In this document: positions 12,080 through 18,497 of the stretch, in pieces
Numbering within the stretch: the stretch's first letter is position 1
How the letters are laid out: the number at the start of each line of letters is the position of its first letter
Virus record (IMG/VR): IMGVR_UViG_3300028573_000030
Location: 1 to 40,670 of that record
Strand: one strand, 5' to 3'
Length of the DNA stretch: 40,670 nucleotides
DNA from: a virus
Program-made: the position numbers and the translations under genes
Notes under the pieces: generated by a model
Told to the model about the DNA's origin: nothing
The model's input: the letters and a program-made list of their open reading frames with translations, nothing else
Databases searched by the model: none

Positions 12080-12226
12080 TTATTCTGTCTCTTCTATATC
12101 TTTCATTTCTTGCAGATAATCAATTTTAGCTTGATTATCCATCGTTTTAATAATCCATCTTGCTAATTGCCATTTTTCCATACTCATTAAATCAACAAAA
12201 ATTATATCATCATTAAATTTTGTCAT
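12080..12226 (-). CDS. Hypothetical 48-residue acidic protein
   Basis: The ORF starts MTKFNDDIIFVDLMSMEKWQ and is helical with an acidic end (DIEETE). GGAGA precedes the start, which overlaps the previous stop as ATGA. The stop lies two bases before the RHH start. Tight spacing supports a real gene. Antitoxin-like partnership with the RHH protein is possible but there is no toxin candidate. Confidence 0.6.
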   Translation of the reverse strand: MTKFNDDIIFVDLMSMEKWQLARWIIKTMDNQAKIDYLQEMKDIEETE

Positions 12227-12405
12227 TTCGAATCTCCAAACAAATAACTAGCAGTACAATCGATTACGTCCCAATTTATGCCGATGGTTGCATCATGATT
12301 TTTTTCAATCTCAATTAGTACATCGCTGCATTGTTCGTCTGTTAAATCTGGCCGTTGACATTTCACATCATCAATTGACCATGTAATGCTAATTTCTGTT
12401 TTCAT
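12223..12405 (-). CDS. Hypothetical 60-residue protein
   Basis: The ATG at 12405 (MKTEISITWSIDDVKCQRPD) has GAGGAAT upstream and lies 4 bases after the previous stop. An upstream ATG at 12456 would run into the preceding gene. The product has DLTDEQCSDVLIEIEKNHDA and NWDVIDCTASYLF. This pattern is common in short phage proteins of unknown function (a ribosome-like VxxxRPDLTxEQ motif). Confidence 0.7.
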   Translation of the reverse strand: MKTEISITWSIDDVKCQRPDLTDEQCSDVLIEIEKNHDATIGINWDVIDCTASYLFGDSK

Positions 12406-12409
12406 TTTA

Positions 12410-12565
12410 TTATTCCTCTGTTTCTTCGACAATTTTGACTTTATATGTTTTGCCATTATTAAATTTTACGGTGTTCCATTTATCTAATAGCATAAAATAT
12501 TTGTTGTCTTGATTTTCTTTGATGATTTCTTTAATTGTATCTTGCATCATGTATAAGCTATTCAT
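12410..12565 (-). CDS. Hypothetical 51-residue protein
   Basis: The ORF starts MNSLYMMQDTIKEIIKENQD, continues with KYFMLLDKWNTVKFNNGKTY and ends in acidic EETEE. It has a good AGGAAG site. The second half looks like a small beta strand pair (TVKFNNGKTYKVKIV). It lies in the leftward operon, with 4 bases to the next gene. No family recognised. Confidence 0.6.
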   Translation of the reverse strand: MNSLYMMQDTIKEIIKENQDNKYFMLLDKWNTVKFNNGKTYKVKIVEETEE

Positions 12566-12577
12566 TGTTTTGTCTTC

Positions 12578-12904
12578 CTAATCAATCATAATATCTAAAC
12601 CAGCCCATGACATTTGCTCGCGACATTCTTTGTCTTCGTCAGAGTGCCAAAAATCTTCCAAAAATCCTTCGTGCCCGCAATAACTGCACGTATGCCACTT
12701 TTCCAATTTATCGCCATTCATCATTGCGACTTGGAAATCTTCATTAGTTAAAAATACATATCCGCTATCTTGATTCAACATCGGATGAACGCCAGTATTA
12801 TCAAAATTTTCCGGTAAACCTTGTTCGCGCATAGCTTGTAATAATTGCGATAACATTTTTAGTTCACGAAAACCAAACTTGCTTAAATCAGTTGTTGTTG
12901 TCAT
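12578..12904 (-). CDS. Zinc-binding phage protein, function unknown
   Basis: The 108-residue protein has a helical N-terminal half and a treble-clef-like C-terminal part: HTCSYCGHEGFLEDFWHSDE then CREQM, so a C-x2-C pair with further His and Cys ligands is likely. It starts behind the leader (CTACGGAGATTTAAAA) shared with the next gene. Role unknown. Confidence 0.7.
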   Translation of the reverse strand: MTTTTDLSKFGFRELKMLSQLLQAMREQGLPENFDNTGVHPMLNQDSGYVFLTNEDFQVAMMNGDKLEKWHTCSYCGHEGFLEDFWHSDEDKECREQMSWAGLDIMID

Positions 12905-12933
12905 TTTTAAATCTCCGTAGCGGGTTAGTTGAG

Positions 12934-13158
12934 TTACTTATTAAAAATAAAATTATTTACGTCATTGCATAAATTTGTGAAACAATCTGCTATCGCTCTC
13001 ATTTCCCAATTTTTTAGTTTTTCCTGTTTAAAGATTTGAACTAAATATTCTTTCGCTTCATTCATTGATTTATTAGTAGCTAATGTCATGGCATTACATA
13101 CCAATTGATATGCTTTCGAATCTGTTTTTAAACCGTGAACTCTATTTGTTTGTGACAT
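12934..13158 (-). CDS. Hypothetical 74-residue protein, first gene of the second leftward operon
   Basis: A helical, soluble protein (KAYQLVCNAMTLATNKSMNE and later NWEMRAIADCFTNLCNDVNN). The start lies behind the conserved leader CTACGGAGATTTAAAA and a near-consensus promoter. No domain recognised. Confidence 0.7.
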   Translation of the reverse strand: MSQTNRVHGLKTDSKAYQLVCNAMTLATNKSMNEAKEYLVQIFKQEKLKNWEMRAIADCFTNLCNDVNNFIFNK

Positions 13159-13193
13159 TTTTAAATCTCCGTAGCTGTTGTTTAAGTGTTACC

Positions 13194-13222
13194 AGGATAA
13201 CATTAAGTATTCTCATTGTCAA
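13194..13222 (-). promoter_or_regulatory. Leftward promoter of the second regulatory operon
   Basis: Minus-strand TTGACA (13217-13222), 17-base spacer and TATCCT (13194-13199). It is back to back with the rightward promoter at 13227, and the bases spanning both (ATTATCACAATAGTTTGACAAT on the minus strand, in part) form an imperfect palindrome that could be a shared operator. Confidence 0.75.
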
Positions 13223-13226
13223 ACTA

Positions 13227-13255
13227 TTGTGATAATTATTTTTTACCTATATAAT
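13227..13255 (+). promoter_or_regulatory. Rightward promoter of the terminase/small-gene operon
   Basis: TTGTGA (13227-13232), 17-base spacer and TATAAT (13250-13255). A GGAG site and start codon follow within 25 bases. This promoter could drive the whole 13.3-21.6 kb block, since no other clear promoter or terminator is visible there. Confidence 0.7.
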
Positions 13256-13277
13256 AGCTGCACAATTGGAGAACAAT

Positions 13278-13424
13278 ATGAGATCGTGCAAAGATTGTGC
13301 AAAGGGTAAATGTAAGAAACATAAGGGAAATAAGCGATATGACACTGAAGTTTTGCGTACCATGCGGCGGATCGGGAAAGATGATGGGTGGCGGAATGAT
13401 CATCAACGATTGCTCGCAATGTAA
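13278..13424 (+). CDS. 48-residue Cys/Lys-rich small protein, overlapping the next ORF
   Basis: This ORF has the best ribosome site here (GGAG, 6 bases before ATG) and the first start codon after the promoter. It reads MRSCKDCAKGKCKKHKGNKR, a possible tiny zinc knuckle. It overlaps the following zinc-finger ORF by 86 bases, and its second half may not be selected for. It could also be a leader peptide feeding the next gene. Confidence 0.5.
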   Translation: MRSCKDCAKGKCKKHKGNKRYDTEVLRTMRRIGKDDGWRNDHQRLLAM

Positions 13425-13557
13425 TGGTCGAGGTAAAACAGAAGTGATCGAAAACGATTTAGAATTTCTTGAAGCAAAAGATACTGAAGCTTACAAGAAA
13501 GCATTTGAAGAAGAGTTTACACAGCAAGCTAAGAAGAAGGGAAAGAAAAATGGCTAA
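13339..13557 (+). CDS. DnaJ-type zinc-finger protein (CxxCxGxG)
   Basis: From MTLKFCVPCGGSGKMMGGG the 72-residue product contains two DnaJ-like knuckles (CVPCGGSG and CSQCNGRG) forming one zinc site, then a charged helix (LEFLEAKDTEAYKKAFEEEF) and a Lys-rich tail. Such short proteins are frequent in phage accessory regions with unknown function. It overlaps the terminase small subunit start by 8 bases. Confidence 0.7.
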   Translation: MTLKFCVPCGGSGKMMGGGMIINDCSQCNGRGKTEVIENDLEFLEAKDTEAYKKAFEEEFTQQAKKKGKKNG

Positions 13558-13984
13558 GGTTGGAAGACCGCATACTTACACGAAAGCATTAGGCGATGAA
13601 ATTTGCGCTAAACTTTCTACATGTGAATATGGTCTTTCTCGTTTGATAAAAGAAAATCCTCATTGGCCTTGCAGACAAGCTATTTTTGAATGGCGAATTA
13701 ATGTCAAAGAGTTTGGCGACAAATATGCAAAAGCTAAGCAAGATCAGATTGAAGCAATGATGGATCAAATCATTGATATTGCTGATGATGTATCAAGAGA
13801 TACAATCACCAATCAAGAAGGAAAACAAATTTGTAACAGCGAATGGATTAATCGATCACGTTTGCGAATTGATACGCGCAAGTGGATGGCTGCAAAATTG
13901 GCTCCTAAAATATATGGCGAACGTACTTCACAAGATGTAACAGTAAGTATGCGCCAAGAAGATGCATTAACAAGTTTAGAATAA
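13550..13984 (+). CDS. Terminase small subunit
   Basis: The start at 13550 (MAKVGRPHTYTKALGDEICA) has an AAGGGA site; upstream in-frame ATGs would run inside the zinc-finger gene. The 144-residue protein has the N-terminal helix-turn-helix of this family (GRPHTYTKALGDEI then QAIFEWRINVKEF), a central helix pair (QDQIEAMMDQIIDIADDVSR) and the C-terminal signature WINRSRLRIDTRKWMAAKL, APKIYGER. It recognises the packaging site and loads the large subunit. It is unusual that the large subunit lies about 5.8 kb downstream. Confidence 0.9.
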   Translation: MAKVGRPHTYTKALGDEICAKLSTCEYGLSRLIKENPHWPCRQAIFEWRINVKEFGDKYAKAKQDQIEAMMDQIIDIADDVSRDTITNQEGKQICNSEWINRSRLRIDTRKWMAAKLAPKIYGERTSQDVTVSMRQEDALTSLE

Positions 13985-14007
13985 ATTATTTAAATTGCGA
14001 GTATATT

Positions 14008-14325
14008 ATGACTGAAATTAGCGATAATGATGTGCGTCAACATATTAAAAATCTCCTTCCTTCTATCTTACAATACTTCCGCGAAAAGTTTTATCTTGAA
14101 ATGATTGATATAGATGACAAGCAAATAATCTTAAATGTATATGCCAATCTCCTAGGCCATTTTGTTTGCAAAGCGATTATTGATATAGTGCAAGCAGTAG
14201 GCATGGATTACGACAAAAGCATGTCATTTAAAGATGATCTATTAAATACCATTCAAGAAATACTTATCAATTCTTTATATAAAAATGAAGATTTATTATG
14301 TCCACAACAAGACTATCTAAACTAA
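14008..14325 (+). CDS. Hypothetical protein, 105 residues
   Basis: An acidic, mostly helical protein (DVRQHIKNLLPSILQYFREK, later GHFVCKAIIDIVQAVGM). No motif for enzyme activity. It begins 23 bases after the terminase small subunit and overlaps the next small gene by 28 bases. Function unknown. Confidence 0.7.
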   Translation: MTEISDNDVRQHIKNLLPSILQYFREKFYLEMIDIDDKQIILNVYANLLGHFVCKAIIDIVQAVGMDYDKSMSFKDDLLNTIQEILINSLYKNEDLLCPQQDYLN

Positions 14326-14453
14326 AGAAAATCACAACCGATTGGCGTTTAACTATCTTTGGTGAAAAGATTCACACACCTAAAGAAATGTTGCCACTTA
14401 ATCATCCCGAATCGCCGCATTATGAACGTTGGAAAAAAGAGAACAAAAAATGA
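14298..14453 (+). CDS. Hypothetical 51-residue basic protein
   Basis: The ORF starts MSTTRLSKLKKITTDWRLTI and ends WKKENKK. The start lies in the previous gene and the stop overlaps the next start (ATGA). The FGEKIHTPKEMLPLNHPESP middle is proline-rich. No family recognised. Support is from overlap geometry. Confidence 0.5.
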   Translation: MSTTRLSKLKKITTDWRLTIFGEKIHTPKEMLPLNHPESPHYERWKKENKK

Positions 14454-14791
14454 TTGTTAAGACTTGCAAACATCATGGTGAATTAACCCGTGATCAATTG
14501 ATTAAGAAAGGTAAAGATAAAAAAAACGAACCAATCTATCGCTGCAAGCAATGCATGAAAGATTTGCATGATAAATATTACCAAATAAATAAAGAAATCG
14601 TATTACAAACACAGCGAGAGTACAAAAGATTGCATCCTGATAAGATTGCTTTAGTGCATGCAAAATCTGCGAAAGAGCAACCGATGATTCCATTCGTCCA
14701 TGACTGTCACAATGGAACAACATTGATAGAAGTGCCATATGATAAAGCTACTGGTGAGATTGAATGGGAACCTGTTAAGAGTCTTAAATAA
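14450..14791 (+). CDS. Zinc-knuckle phage protein (HNH-like front end)
   Basis: I use the ATG at 14450 (MIVKTCKHHGELTRDQLIKK). The 113-residue protein has CKHHG (about residues 6-10) and YRCKQC (about 28-33), giving a four-ligand zinc site, followed by basic helix KDLHDKYYQINKEIVLQ. This resembles the zinc-ribbon start of some phage HNH proteins, but no HNH catalytic core is present. Its stop overlaps the next start as TAATG. Confidence 0.65.
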   Translation: MIVKTCKHHGELTRDQLIKKGKDKKNEPIYRCKQCMKDLHDKYYQINKEIVLQTQREYKRLHPDKIALVHAKSAKEQPMIPFVHDCHNGTTLIEVPYDKATGEIEWEPVKSLK

Positions 14792-14964
14792 TGAAACATC
14801 CCTATTATATGATGCTAGATAGTGATTGTATCGAAGTAACACCAGATGTGTGGCAACGTCGTTACCCTTGGAAAGACCCTTTAAAATTATGGGAACATAT
14901 CCAACGTATTAAAAAAATTGTAGAGAGAAACAAAAATGCAAATAACCACTGTAGTAAAAAATAA
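14791..14964 (+). CDS. Hypothetical 57-residue protein
   Basis: The ORF starts in a TAATG overlap and reads MKHPYYMMLDSDCIEVTPDV, then a basic WQRRYPWKDPLKLWEHIQRI segment. It overlaps the HTH gene by 29 bases. No family recognised. Confidence 0.5.
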   Translation: MKHPYYMMLDSDCIEVTPDVWQRRYPWKDPLKLWEHIQRIKKIVERNKNANNHCSKK

Positions 14965-15139
14965 AAGATATTCGACTGTGAAAGACATGCCAAAGCATTA
15001 TAGTTCATTTACTATATCATCAAAAAGCTGGTTAATATTTAATGAGAAAACAAACGGTTTCGCTCAATGTATTAAGCGATTGGGTAAAAAGATATTAATT
15101 GATTTAGATGCATTTGAAGAATGGGTTAATAAACAATAA
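14936..15139 (+). CDS. Excisionase/AlpA-like DNA-binding protein
   Basis: The 67-residue protein is basic and matches the small winged-helix plan of excisionases: a helix (STVKDMPKHYSSFTISSK), a NEKTNGFAQCIKRLGKKILI wing and the terminal LDAFEEWVNKQ helix. These proteins bend DNA or regulate transcription. With no integrase seen, regulation is more likely than excision. AGAG lies upstream of the start. Confidence 0.65.
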   Translation: MQITTVVKNKRYSTVKDMPKHYSSFTISSKSWLIFNEKTNGFAQCIKRLGKKILIDLDAFEEWVNKQ

Positions 15140-15150
15140 AAGGTAATAAA

Positions 15151-15462
15151 ATGAAAGCACAAAGTCTTGATGGTTTAGATATTCACGCTATTATTGGCAC
15201 AGTTGAAGTGTCGATATTAACTGCGCAATGCATGCTTGGACGAATGGGAATTGGTTCGGATCTTATTTTAACACTTAAAGTTGAAATTGATGGTCTTTGT
15301 GCTGATATGTGGTCATTAGTTGTAGTGGCTTTACAATCTAAAGAAGATAATAACAATGAAACAAGAAAGTTAATTGAAAAGCAAATTGATGAGAGAATAG
15401 AAAACTTTAAGTTAAACATAAAGCAGATTGATGGGACTTTAAGGGAAAAGCATGCGCATTGA
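15151..15462 (+). CDS. Hypothetical helical protein, 103 residues
   Basis: A start with AAAGGTAAT upstream. The product has a mildly hydrophobic N-terminal half (IHAIIGTVEVSILTAQCMLG) and a charged coiled-coil-like C-terminal half (RKLIEKQIDERIENFKLNIK). No recognised family. It overlaps the next gene by 11 bases. Confidence 0.65.
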   Translation: MKAQSLDGLDIHAIIGTVEVSILTAQCMLGRMGIGSDLILTLKVEIDGLCADMWSLVVVALQSKEDNNNETRKLIEKQIDERIENFKLNIKQIDGTLREKHAH

Positions 15463-15865
15463 TGAGCAAGTTTGTGCTTTGGCATTAGCTAACAAGCTGA
15501 AAGAATTAGGTGTCAAACAAGAATCAATATTCTATTGGCATTATTCAGTCTATACAAAAGAAGATTTTAAATGGGAACTTCAGTTTTCATTGAATTTGCA
15601 CAAACCTTTTTTGAATCCTGATAATTTTATCTCAGCCTTTACGGTTGCCGAGTTAATTAATTTATTACCTCAAGAAAATGAAAGGATTGGTTTTGGTCTC
15701 GAACTCTTAAACGTAGCAAAATTACGCGGTAATAAATATTATGCAGCATGTAATTCAATCGAACCTAGTCGCGATGAAATTTGGTGGGATAATAATATAG
15801 CAAATGCAATTGCCGCAATGCTGATTTACTTGATTGAAAATAAGTTGATGGAGATGCCGAAATGA
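15452..15865 (+). CDS. Hypothetical protein, 137 residues
   Basis: The product includes FTVAELINLLPQENERIGFG and NIANAIAAMLIYLIENKLME, a pattern seen in small conserved phage proteins that end with an AxAxAxMLxYLIEN helix (the reading of the family is by eye). Soluble, no catalytic motif. The stop overlaps the DUF551 start (ATGA). Confidence 0.7.
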   Translation: MRIDEQVCALALANKLKELGVKQESIFYWHYSVYTKEDFKWELQFSLNLHKPFLNPDNFISAFTVAELINLLPQENERIGFGLELLNVAKLRGNKYYAACNSIEPSRDEIWWDNNIANAIAAMLIYLIENKLMEMPK

Positions 15866-16086
15866 GCGAATGGATTAGCGTTAAAGAAAGATTGCCTGAA
15901 TCGCCAGAAAAAGGAAGTTTGCCAGTAATTATTGCATCATATAGCTCGATGAGGAAAATATATCATATTGGATATGTTGAATTTCAGAAGAATTATTTTT
16001 ATGATAGATACAATGAGAAAATTGTAATCGACGATCCTTATTGGCAAATTACTCACTGGATGCCACTACCGGAGCCGCCGAAATGA
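15862..16086 (+). CDS. DUF551-family protein
   Basis: The 74-residue protein shows both ends of DUF551: MSEWISVKERLPESPEKGS at the start and QITHWMPLPEPPK at the end, with a beta-rich centre. The family is widespread in phages and prophages, function unknown. Overlaps by 4 bases on both sides show it is embedded in a coupled operon. Confidence 0.9.
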   Translation: MSEWISVKERLPESPEKGSLPVIIASYSSMRKIYHIGYVEFQKNYFYDRYNEKIVIDDPYWQITHWMPLPEPPK

Positions 16087-16418
16087 GCTTGGATTTATAT
16101 TTAATACACAAAACATGCGATCATTGCGGGCAAACACCAGAGTCTAATCATTTTAATTATACATATAATGTTTCTTCCATGTGGTATGAGATATTTCTGA
16201 AGGCAAAAGGAATGGTTGATATTGATGGCATGACTGGTGGCGCAGCATTATTAAGATTAAATATTGCATTATTAACATTAAAAAGTGACCCCGAGAAATT
16301 CATAAAATTAAATCCACCGAACGGATGGGGAAGTTATGATGGTTTTATTTTATTTATTGAAAAATTAATTGAAGAATGTAATAAGCATCCAAATTCTATA
16401 TGGAGAGCAAGCAGATAA
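16083..16418 (+). CDS. Conserved phage protein with N-terminal CxHCG motif
   Basis: From 16083 (MSLDLYLIHKTCDHCGQTPE) the 111-residue protein has an N-terminal zinc-type CDHCG, a middle NVSSMWYEIFLKAKGM and a C-terminal NPPNGWGSYDGFILFIEKLI. The GWGSYxGFxxFxxK segment is characteristic of a phage protein family of unknown function. The start overlaps the DUF551 stop by ATGA; the stop overlaps the next start as TAATG. Confidence 0.75.
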   Translation: MSLDLYLIHKTCDHCGQTPESNHFNYTYNVSSMWYEIFLKAKGMVDIDGMTGGAALLRLNIALLTLKSDPEKFIKLNPPNGWGSYDGFILFIEKLIEECNKHPNSIWRASR

Positions 16419-16558
16419 TGACAATACAAAAACTTGATTTTGATGAGAATGAAAAATGCCCATGCATGAAAACATGTTGTGAAAACCCTAAAGTCCAAGG
16501 TGATGAAAATGAAATGTATTGTCTTTATTGCCATTCATTTTGCTTATGCAATAGTTAA
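16418..16558 (+). CDS. 46-residue Cys-rich zinc protein
   Basis: The ORF reads MTIQKLDFDENEKCPCMKTC and continues with C and MYCLYCHSFCLC, giving eight Cys and one His in 46 residues. This is enough for two zinc sites. It starts in a TAATG overlap. Composition is too Cys-rich for a chance ORF. Function unknown. Confidence 0.6.
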   Translation: MTIQKLDFDENEKCPCMKTCCENPKVQGDENEMYCLYCHSFCLCNS

Positions 16559-16571
16559 TTGAGAGGTCAAT

Positions 16572-16919
16572 ATGATAAAAAATAAACTTGATTTTGATTT
16601 AGAAGAATTTTATCAACACGAACATGATCTAAGTAAAGATCAGCAAACCTACGTCTTGAATTGTATTGGTTCTGCGGTTGGCAAACTCAAACAACTCTGC
16701 CAAGCAGTCGATGCGATTAACGAATTGCTAAATTCAGTAACAATGGCTCATCTGAATGATTTCACTGCATTAGCAAAAAGGATAATGGAGCTAGAACGCT
16801 TTCAAGATATTACGCATTTGCAATACCAAAAAGTGATTAAGAAACAATGCGATCATCGAATATTATCTGGTGCTATTTTGATAGATGGTAAATGTATGAA
16901 ATGTGGAGAAATAGCTTGA
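16572..16919 (+). CDS. Helical protein with C-terminal zinc ribbon
   Basis: A 115-residue protein with GAGG upstream. The body is helical (GSAVGKLKQLCQAVDAINEL). The C-terminus holds CDHRIL and CMKCGEIA, one zinc ribbon of the CDH-x(n)-CxxCGEI type that recurs in the next genes. The final GTGGAGAAA also serves as the ribosome site of the following gene. Confidence 0.7.
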   Translation: MIKNKLDFDLEEFYQHEHDLSKDQQTYVLNCIGSAVGKLKQLCQAVDAINELLNSVTMAHLNDFTALAKRIMELERFQDITHLQYQKVIKKQCDHRILSGAILIDGKCMKCGEIA

Positions 16920-17230
16920 ATAAAATCCTCAAAGAAACCTTGCACATGTTAAGCATTCACCAGCGTGAGGATATGAAAAATCGAGATTCTTTAGAATGTC
17001 AACTTAATGAACGACAATATGTCATCAGTATTTTAGAATCTGCAAAAAACAAGTTAGAATCTTATTTTGGAAGTCAGCATCATATTGATTGTTATTCGCA
17101 TACTGGTGGTTTATGCAGTTGTTCTTCTATAAATCAATGCGCTCATGACTGGATACATAATACGGTATATAAAAATATAAAAGATGTTAAAAGTTTTATG
17201 AAATGCCAAATATGCGGAGTAGAAAAATGA
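16916..17230 (+). CDS. Helical zinc-ribbon protein (TTG start)
   Basis: The best start is TTG at 16916, overlapping the previous stop (TTGA) with GGAGA seven bases upstream. The ATG at 16892 in the same frame lacks a good site. The about 104-residue protein has helices, then DCYSHTGGLCSC, CAHDW and a closing MKCQICGVEK, a zinc ribbon of the same type as its neighbours. It ends in ATGA with the next gene. Confidence 0.6.
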   Translation: MNKILKETLHMLSIHQREDMKNRDSLECQLNERQYVISILESAKNKLESYFGSQHHIDCYSHTGGLCSCSSINQCAHDWIHNTVYKNIKDVKSFMKCQICGVEK

Positions 17231-17430
17231 CTAATACCGGTTGGATATGTCCACGTTGTGGAAATGTATATGCGCCATTTTGGTTTTCATGTGATAAATG
17301 CAATCAAGAAAACAAATCTAAACAATCATTACCATCAATGCATGACGAATGCGATCATGATTGGAAAATTTGGAACGTAAGCAATCTCAAGGCTGAACAC
17401 AGATGCCAAAAGTGCGGAGAGATTAAATGA
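17227..17430 (+). CDS. Two-ribbon zinc protein
   Basis: The 67-residue protein begins MTNTGWICPRCGNVYAPFWF with CxxC pairs at CPRC and CDKC, then a second ribbon CDHDW and RCQKCGEIK at the end. GWxCPRCGxVxAPF is common in phage zinc ribbons. Its last codons carry GGAGAG, the next gene's ribosome site. It could bind nucleic acid. Confidence 0.7.
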   Translation: MTNTGWICPRCGNVYAPFWFSCDKCNQENKSKQSLPSMHDECDHDWKIWNVSNLKAEHRCQKCGEIK

Positions 17431-17588
17431 TCTATCTATTAATAGAGGCGCTTGTGTTTTTTACTGCTTTTTATTTACTTAATCATACTAAATATTTACC
17501 GAGCCATTACTATTATCCATCTTTATTATTGGCAATCGGTTGGTATGCTAAAAAGTTTATGGAGCGATTGAATGACAACCGAAGATAA
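17427..17588 (+). CDS. 53-residue membrane protein
   Basis: The ORF starts in an ATGA overlap behind GGAGAG and reads MIYLLIEALVFFTAFYLLNH (one membrane helix), then PSHYYYPSLLLAIGWYAKKF, a second weaker one. It overlaps the next gene by 17 bases. Function unknown. Confidence 0.6.
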   Translation: MIYLLIEALVFFTAFYLLNHTKYLPSHYYYPSLLLAIGWYAKKFMERLNDNRR

Positions 17589-17811
17589 AGTAAAAAATAT
17601 CATCGCATTCTTATGCATCATGTTTGGTGAAGAATCATATTGTATGCAAGAAATCATGAATATTCCACCAGATTATGTGATTGAGAAATTTGAGCGCTAT
17701 GTACTATCAACGCGTGATGAATCAGATTGGGGATTGCATCCAACATTGCGCCGTGGCGCATTCAATCAATATTGTGAGAAGTGGAAGCTACATATTAGTG
17801 AGAATGTATAA
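17572..17811 (+). CDS. Conserved phage protein, 79 residues
   Basis: The protein shows EDKVKNIIAFLCIMFGEESY, PDYVIEKFERYVLSTRDESD and a C-terminal PTLRRGAFNQYCEKWK. The PxYxxEKFERYx...GLHPxLR...YCxKW pattern is familiar from short phage proteins without known function. A GGAGCGATTGAATGA junction precedes it, identical to two later junctions. Confidence 0.7.
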   Translation: MTTEDKVKNIIAFLCIMFGEESYCMQEIMNIPPDYVIEKFERYVLSTRDESDWGLHPTLRRGAFNQYCEKWKLHISENV

Positions 17812-17988
17812 ATGACTGAAGAGCAAAGATTAGAAGCTGAGGTATTTTTAAAAGTAGGTGAATTTATTCGTCAAACTGCTGATCAAGTTGAAAATATGCG
17901 TAATGCTATTATGGAATTAGCTAAAGCATTAAGTGGCATGAATTATAAGTTAGATGAGATATGCAAACATATTAAGGATAACAAATGA
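17812..17988 (+). CDS. 58-residue helical (coiled-coil) protein
   Basis: The ORF reads MTEEQRLEAEVFLKVGEFIR and is helical throughout with heptad-like spacing, ending ICKHIKDNK. It starts right after the previous stop and overlaps the next start (ATGA). It could oligomerise. No family recognised. Confidence 0.6.
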   Translation: MTEEQRLEAEVFLKVGEFIRQTADQVENMRNAIMELAKALSGMNYKLDEICKHIKDNK

Positions 17989-18167
17989 GATTTGAAGACG
18001 CCTTGAAGGCGATGCGCGAAGGTAAGAAAGTGAGATTGACGGATTGGATTCCGAATGGATACATCGCTATTGAAGATAATGAAATTCATAATTATTTTCC
18101 TACTCTATGTGAACAAACATTAGATATGGATGAAATTATGTCTAATAAGTGGGAAATAATAGAATGA
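17985..18167 (+). CDS. DUF2829/Tad2-like protein (possible anti-Thoeris)
   Basis: The 60-residue protein opens MRFEDALKAMREGKKVRLTDW, matching the hallmark of DUF2829 (F-E-x-A-L-x-x-x-x-x-G-K-K-V-x-x-x-x-W, in part). It ends DEIMSNKWEIIE, matching the family's closing D-x-x-x-x-x-W-E. Tad2 proteins of this family sequester the cyclic-ADP-ribose-type signal of Thoeris defence as tetramers. This copy is shorter than typical Tad2 (about 90 residues) and lacks part of the middle, so signal binding is uncertain. It is in an operon of small accessory genes. Confidence 0.65.
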   Translation: MRFEDALKAMREGKKVRLTDWIPNGYIAIEDNEIHNYFPTLCEQTLDMDEIMSNKWEIIE

Positions 18168-18334
18168 TTTGCAAACAATGTCATGCAGACGGAAAGAAAA
18201 GTACTGTGAATGAAAGTAAATTCAGTGGTATTCGTACACTTCTTTATTGCAGTCCATATTATGACGAAGAAAGAAGTCTGAAAAATCACGTAAGAAATGT
18301 TGGTGTGGATGGGAGGCGAAATGATTATCTATAA
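18164..18334 (+). pseudogene. Zinc-ribbon protein gene with apparent frameshift
   Basis: The ORF begins MICKQCHADGKKSTVNESKF and reaches TLLYCSPYYDEER, as in a known style of phage zinc protein (CxxC...G.KSTV...TLL...YYDE). Its ending (NVGVDGRRNDYL) looks non-coding. The -1 frame just downstream reads KKCWCGWEAK and stops exactly at the next start (ATGA with GGAG), as a zinc ribbon should. So a one-base change separates the two halves. A sequencing error, real decay or a frameshift are all possible. Confidence 0.55.
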
Positions 18335-18497
18335 ATATCCCATCCCAATTGAAGATGAATTCACTATCGATATGCCACTGCTATCGACAATATTAAAATT
18401 TAGTTTGCAAAATGGAGAGCCATTTATATGGGTTAGTCATAATCTTGGCGCTGATAATGCGTCATTACGACAAATGCCAAAAATGCGGAGCGATTGA
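18321..18497 (+). CDS. DUF7352-like protein with a foreign, frame-shifted tail
   Basis: From 18321 (GGGAGG upstream) the 58-residue ORF reads MIIYKYPIPIEDEFTIDMP then ILKFSLQNGEPFIWV, the opening of a conserved phage protein family. After about residue 43 the match is lost. The final 45 bases read MRHYDKCQKCGAIE in another frame, which is the end of a zinc-ribbon gene. The gene thus looks like a fusion of a truncated family member with the 3' remnant of another gene. Confidence 0.6.
   Translation: MIIYKYPIPIEDEFTIDMPLLSTILKFSLQNGEPFIWVSHNLGADNASLRQMPKMRSD

Noticed and set aside
11840-12166. Rightward open frame of 108 codons across tRNA-Thr
   Set aside because: Its start encodes the familiar translation of a tRNA antisense (RSRNRTYNLLITNQLHHRYA) and it opposes the RHH and 48-residue genes.
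14936-15139. Excisionase as evidence of lysogeny
   Set aside because: Small winged-helix proteins of this type often act as regulators; no integrase or attachment site supports excision.
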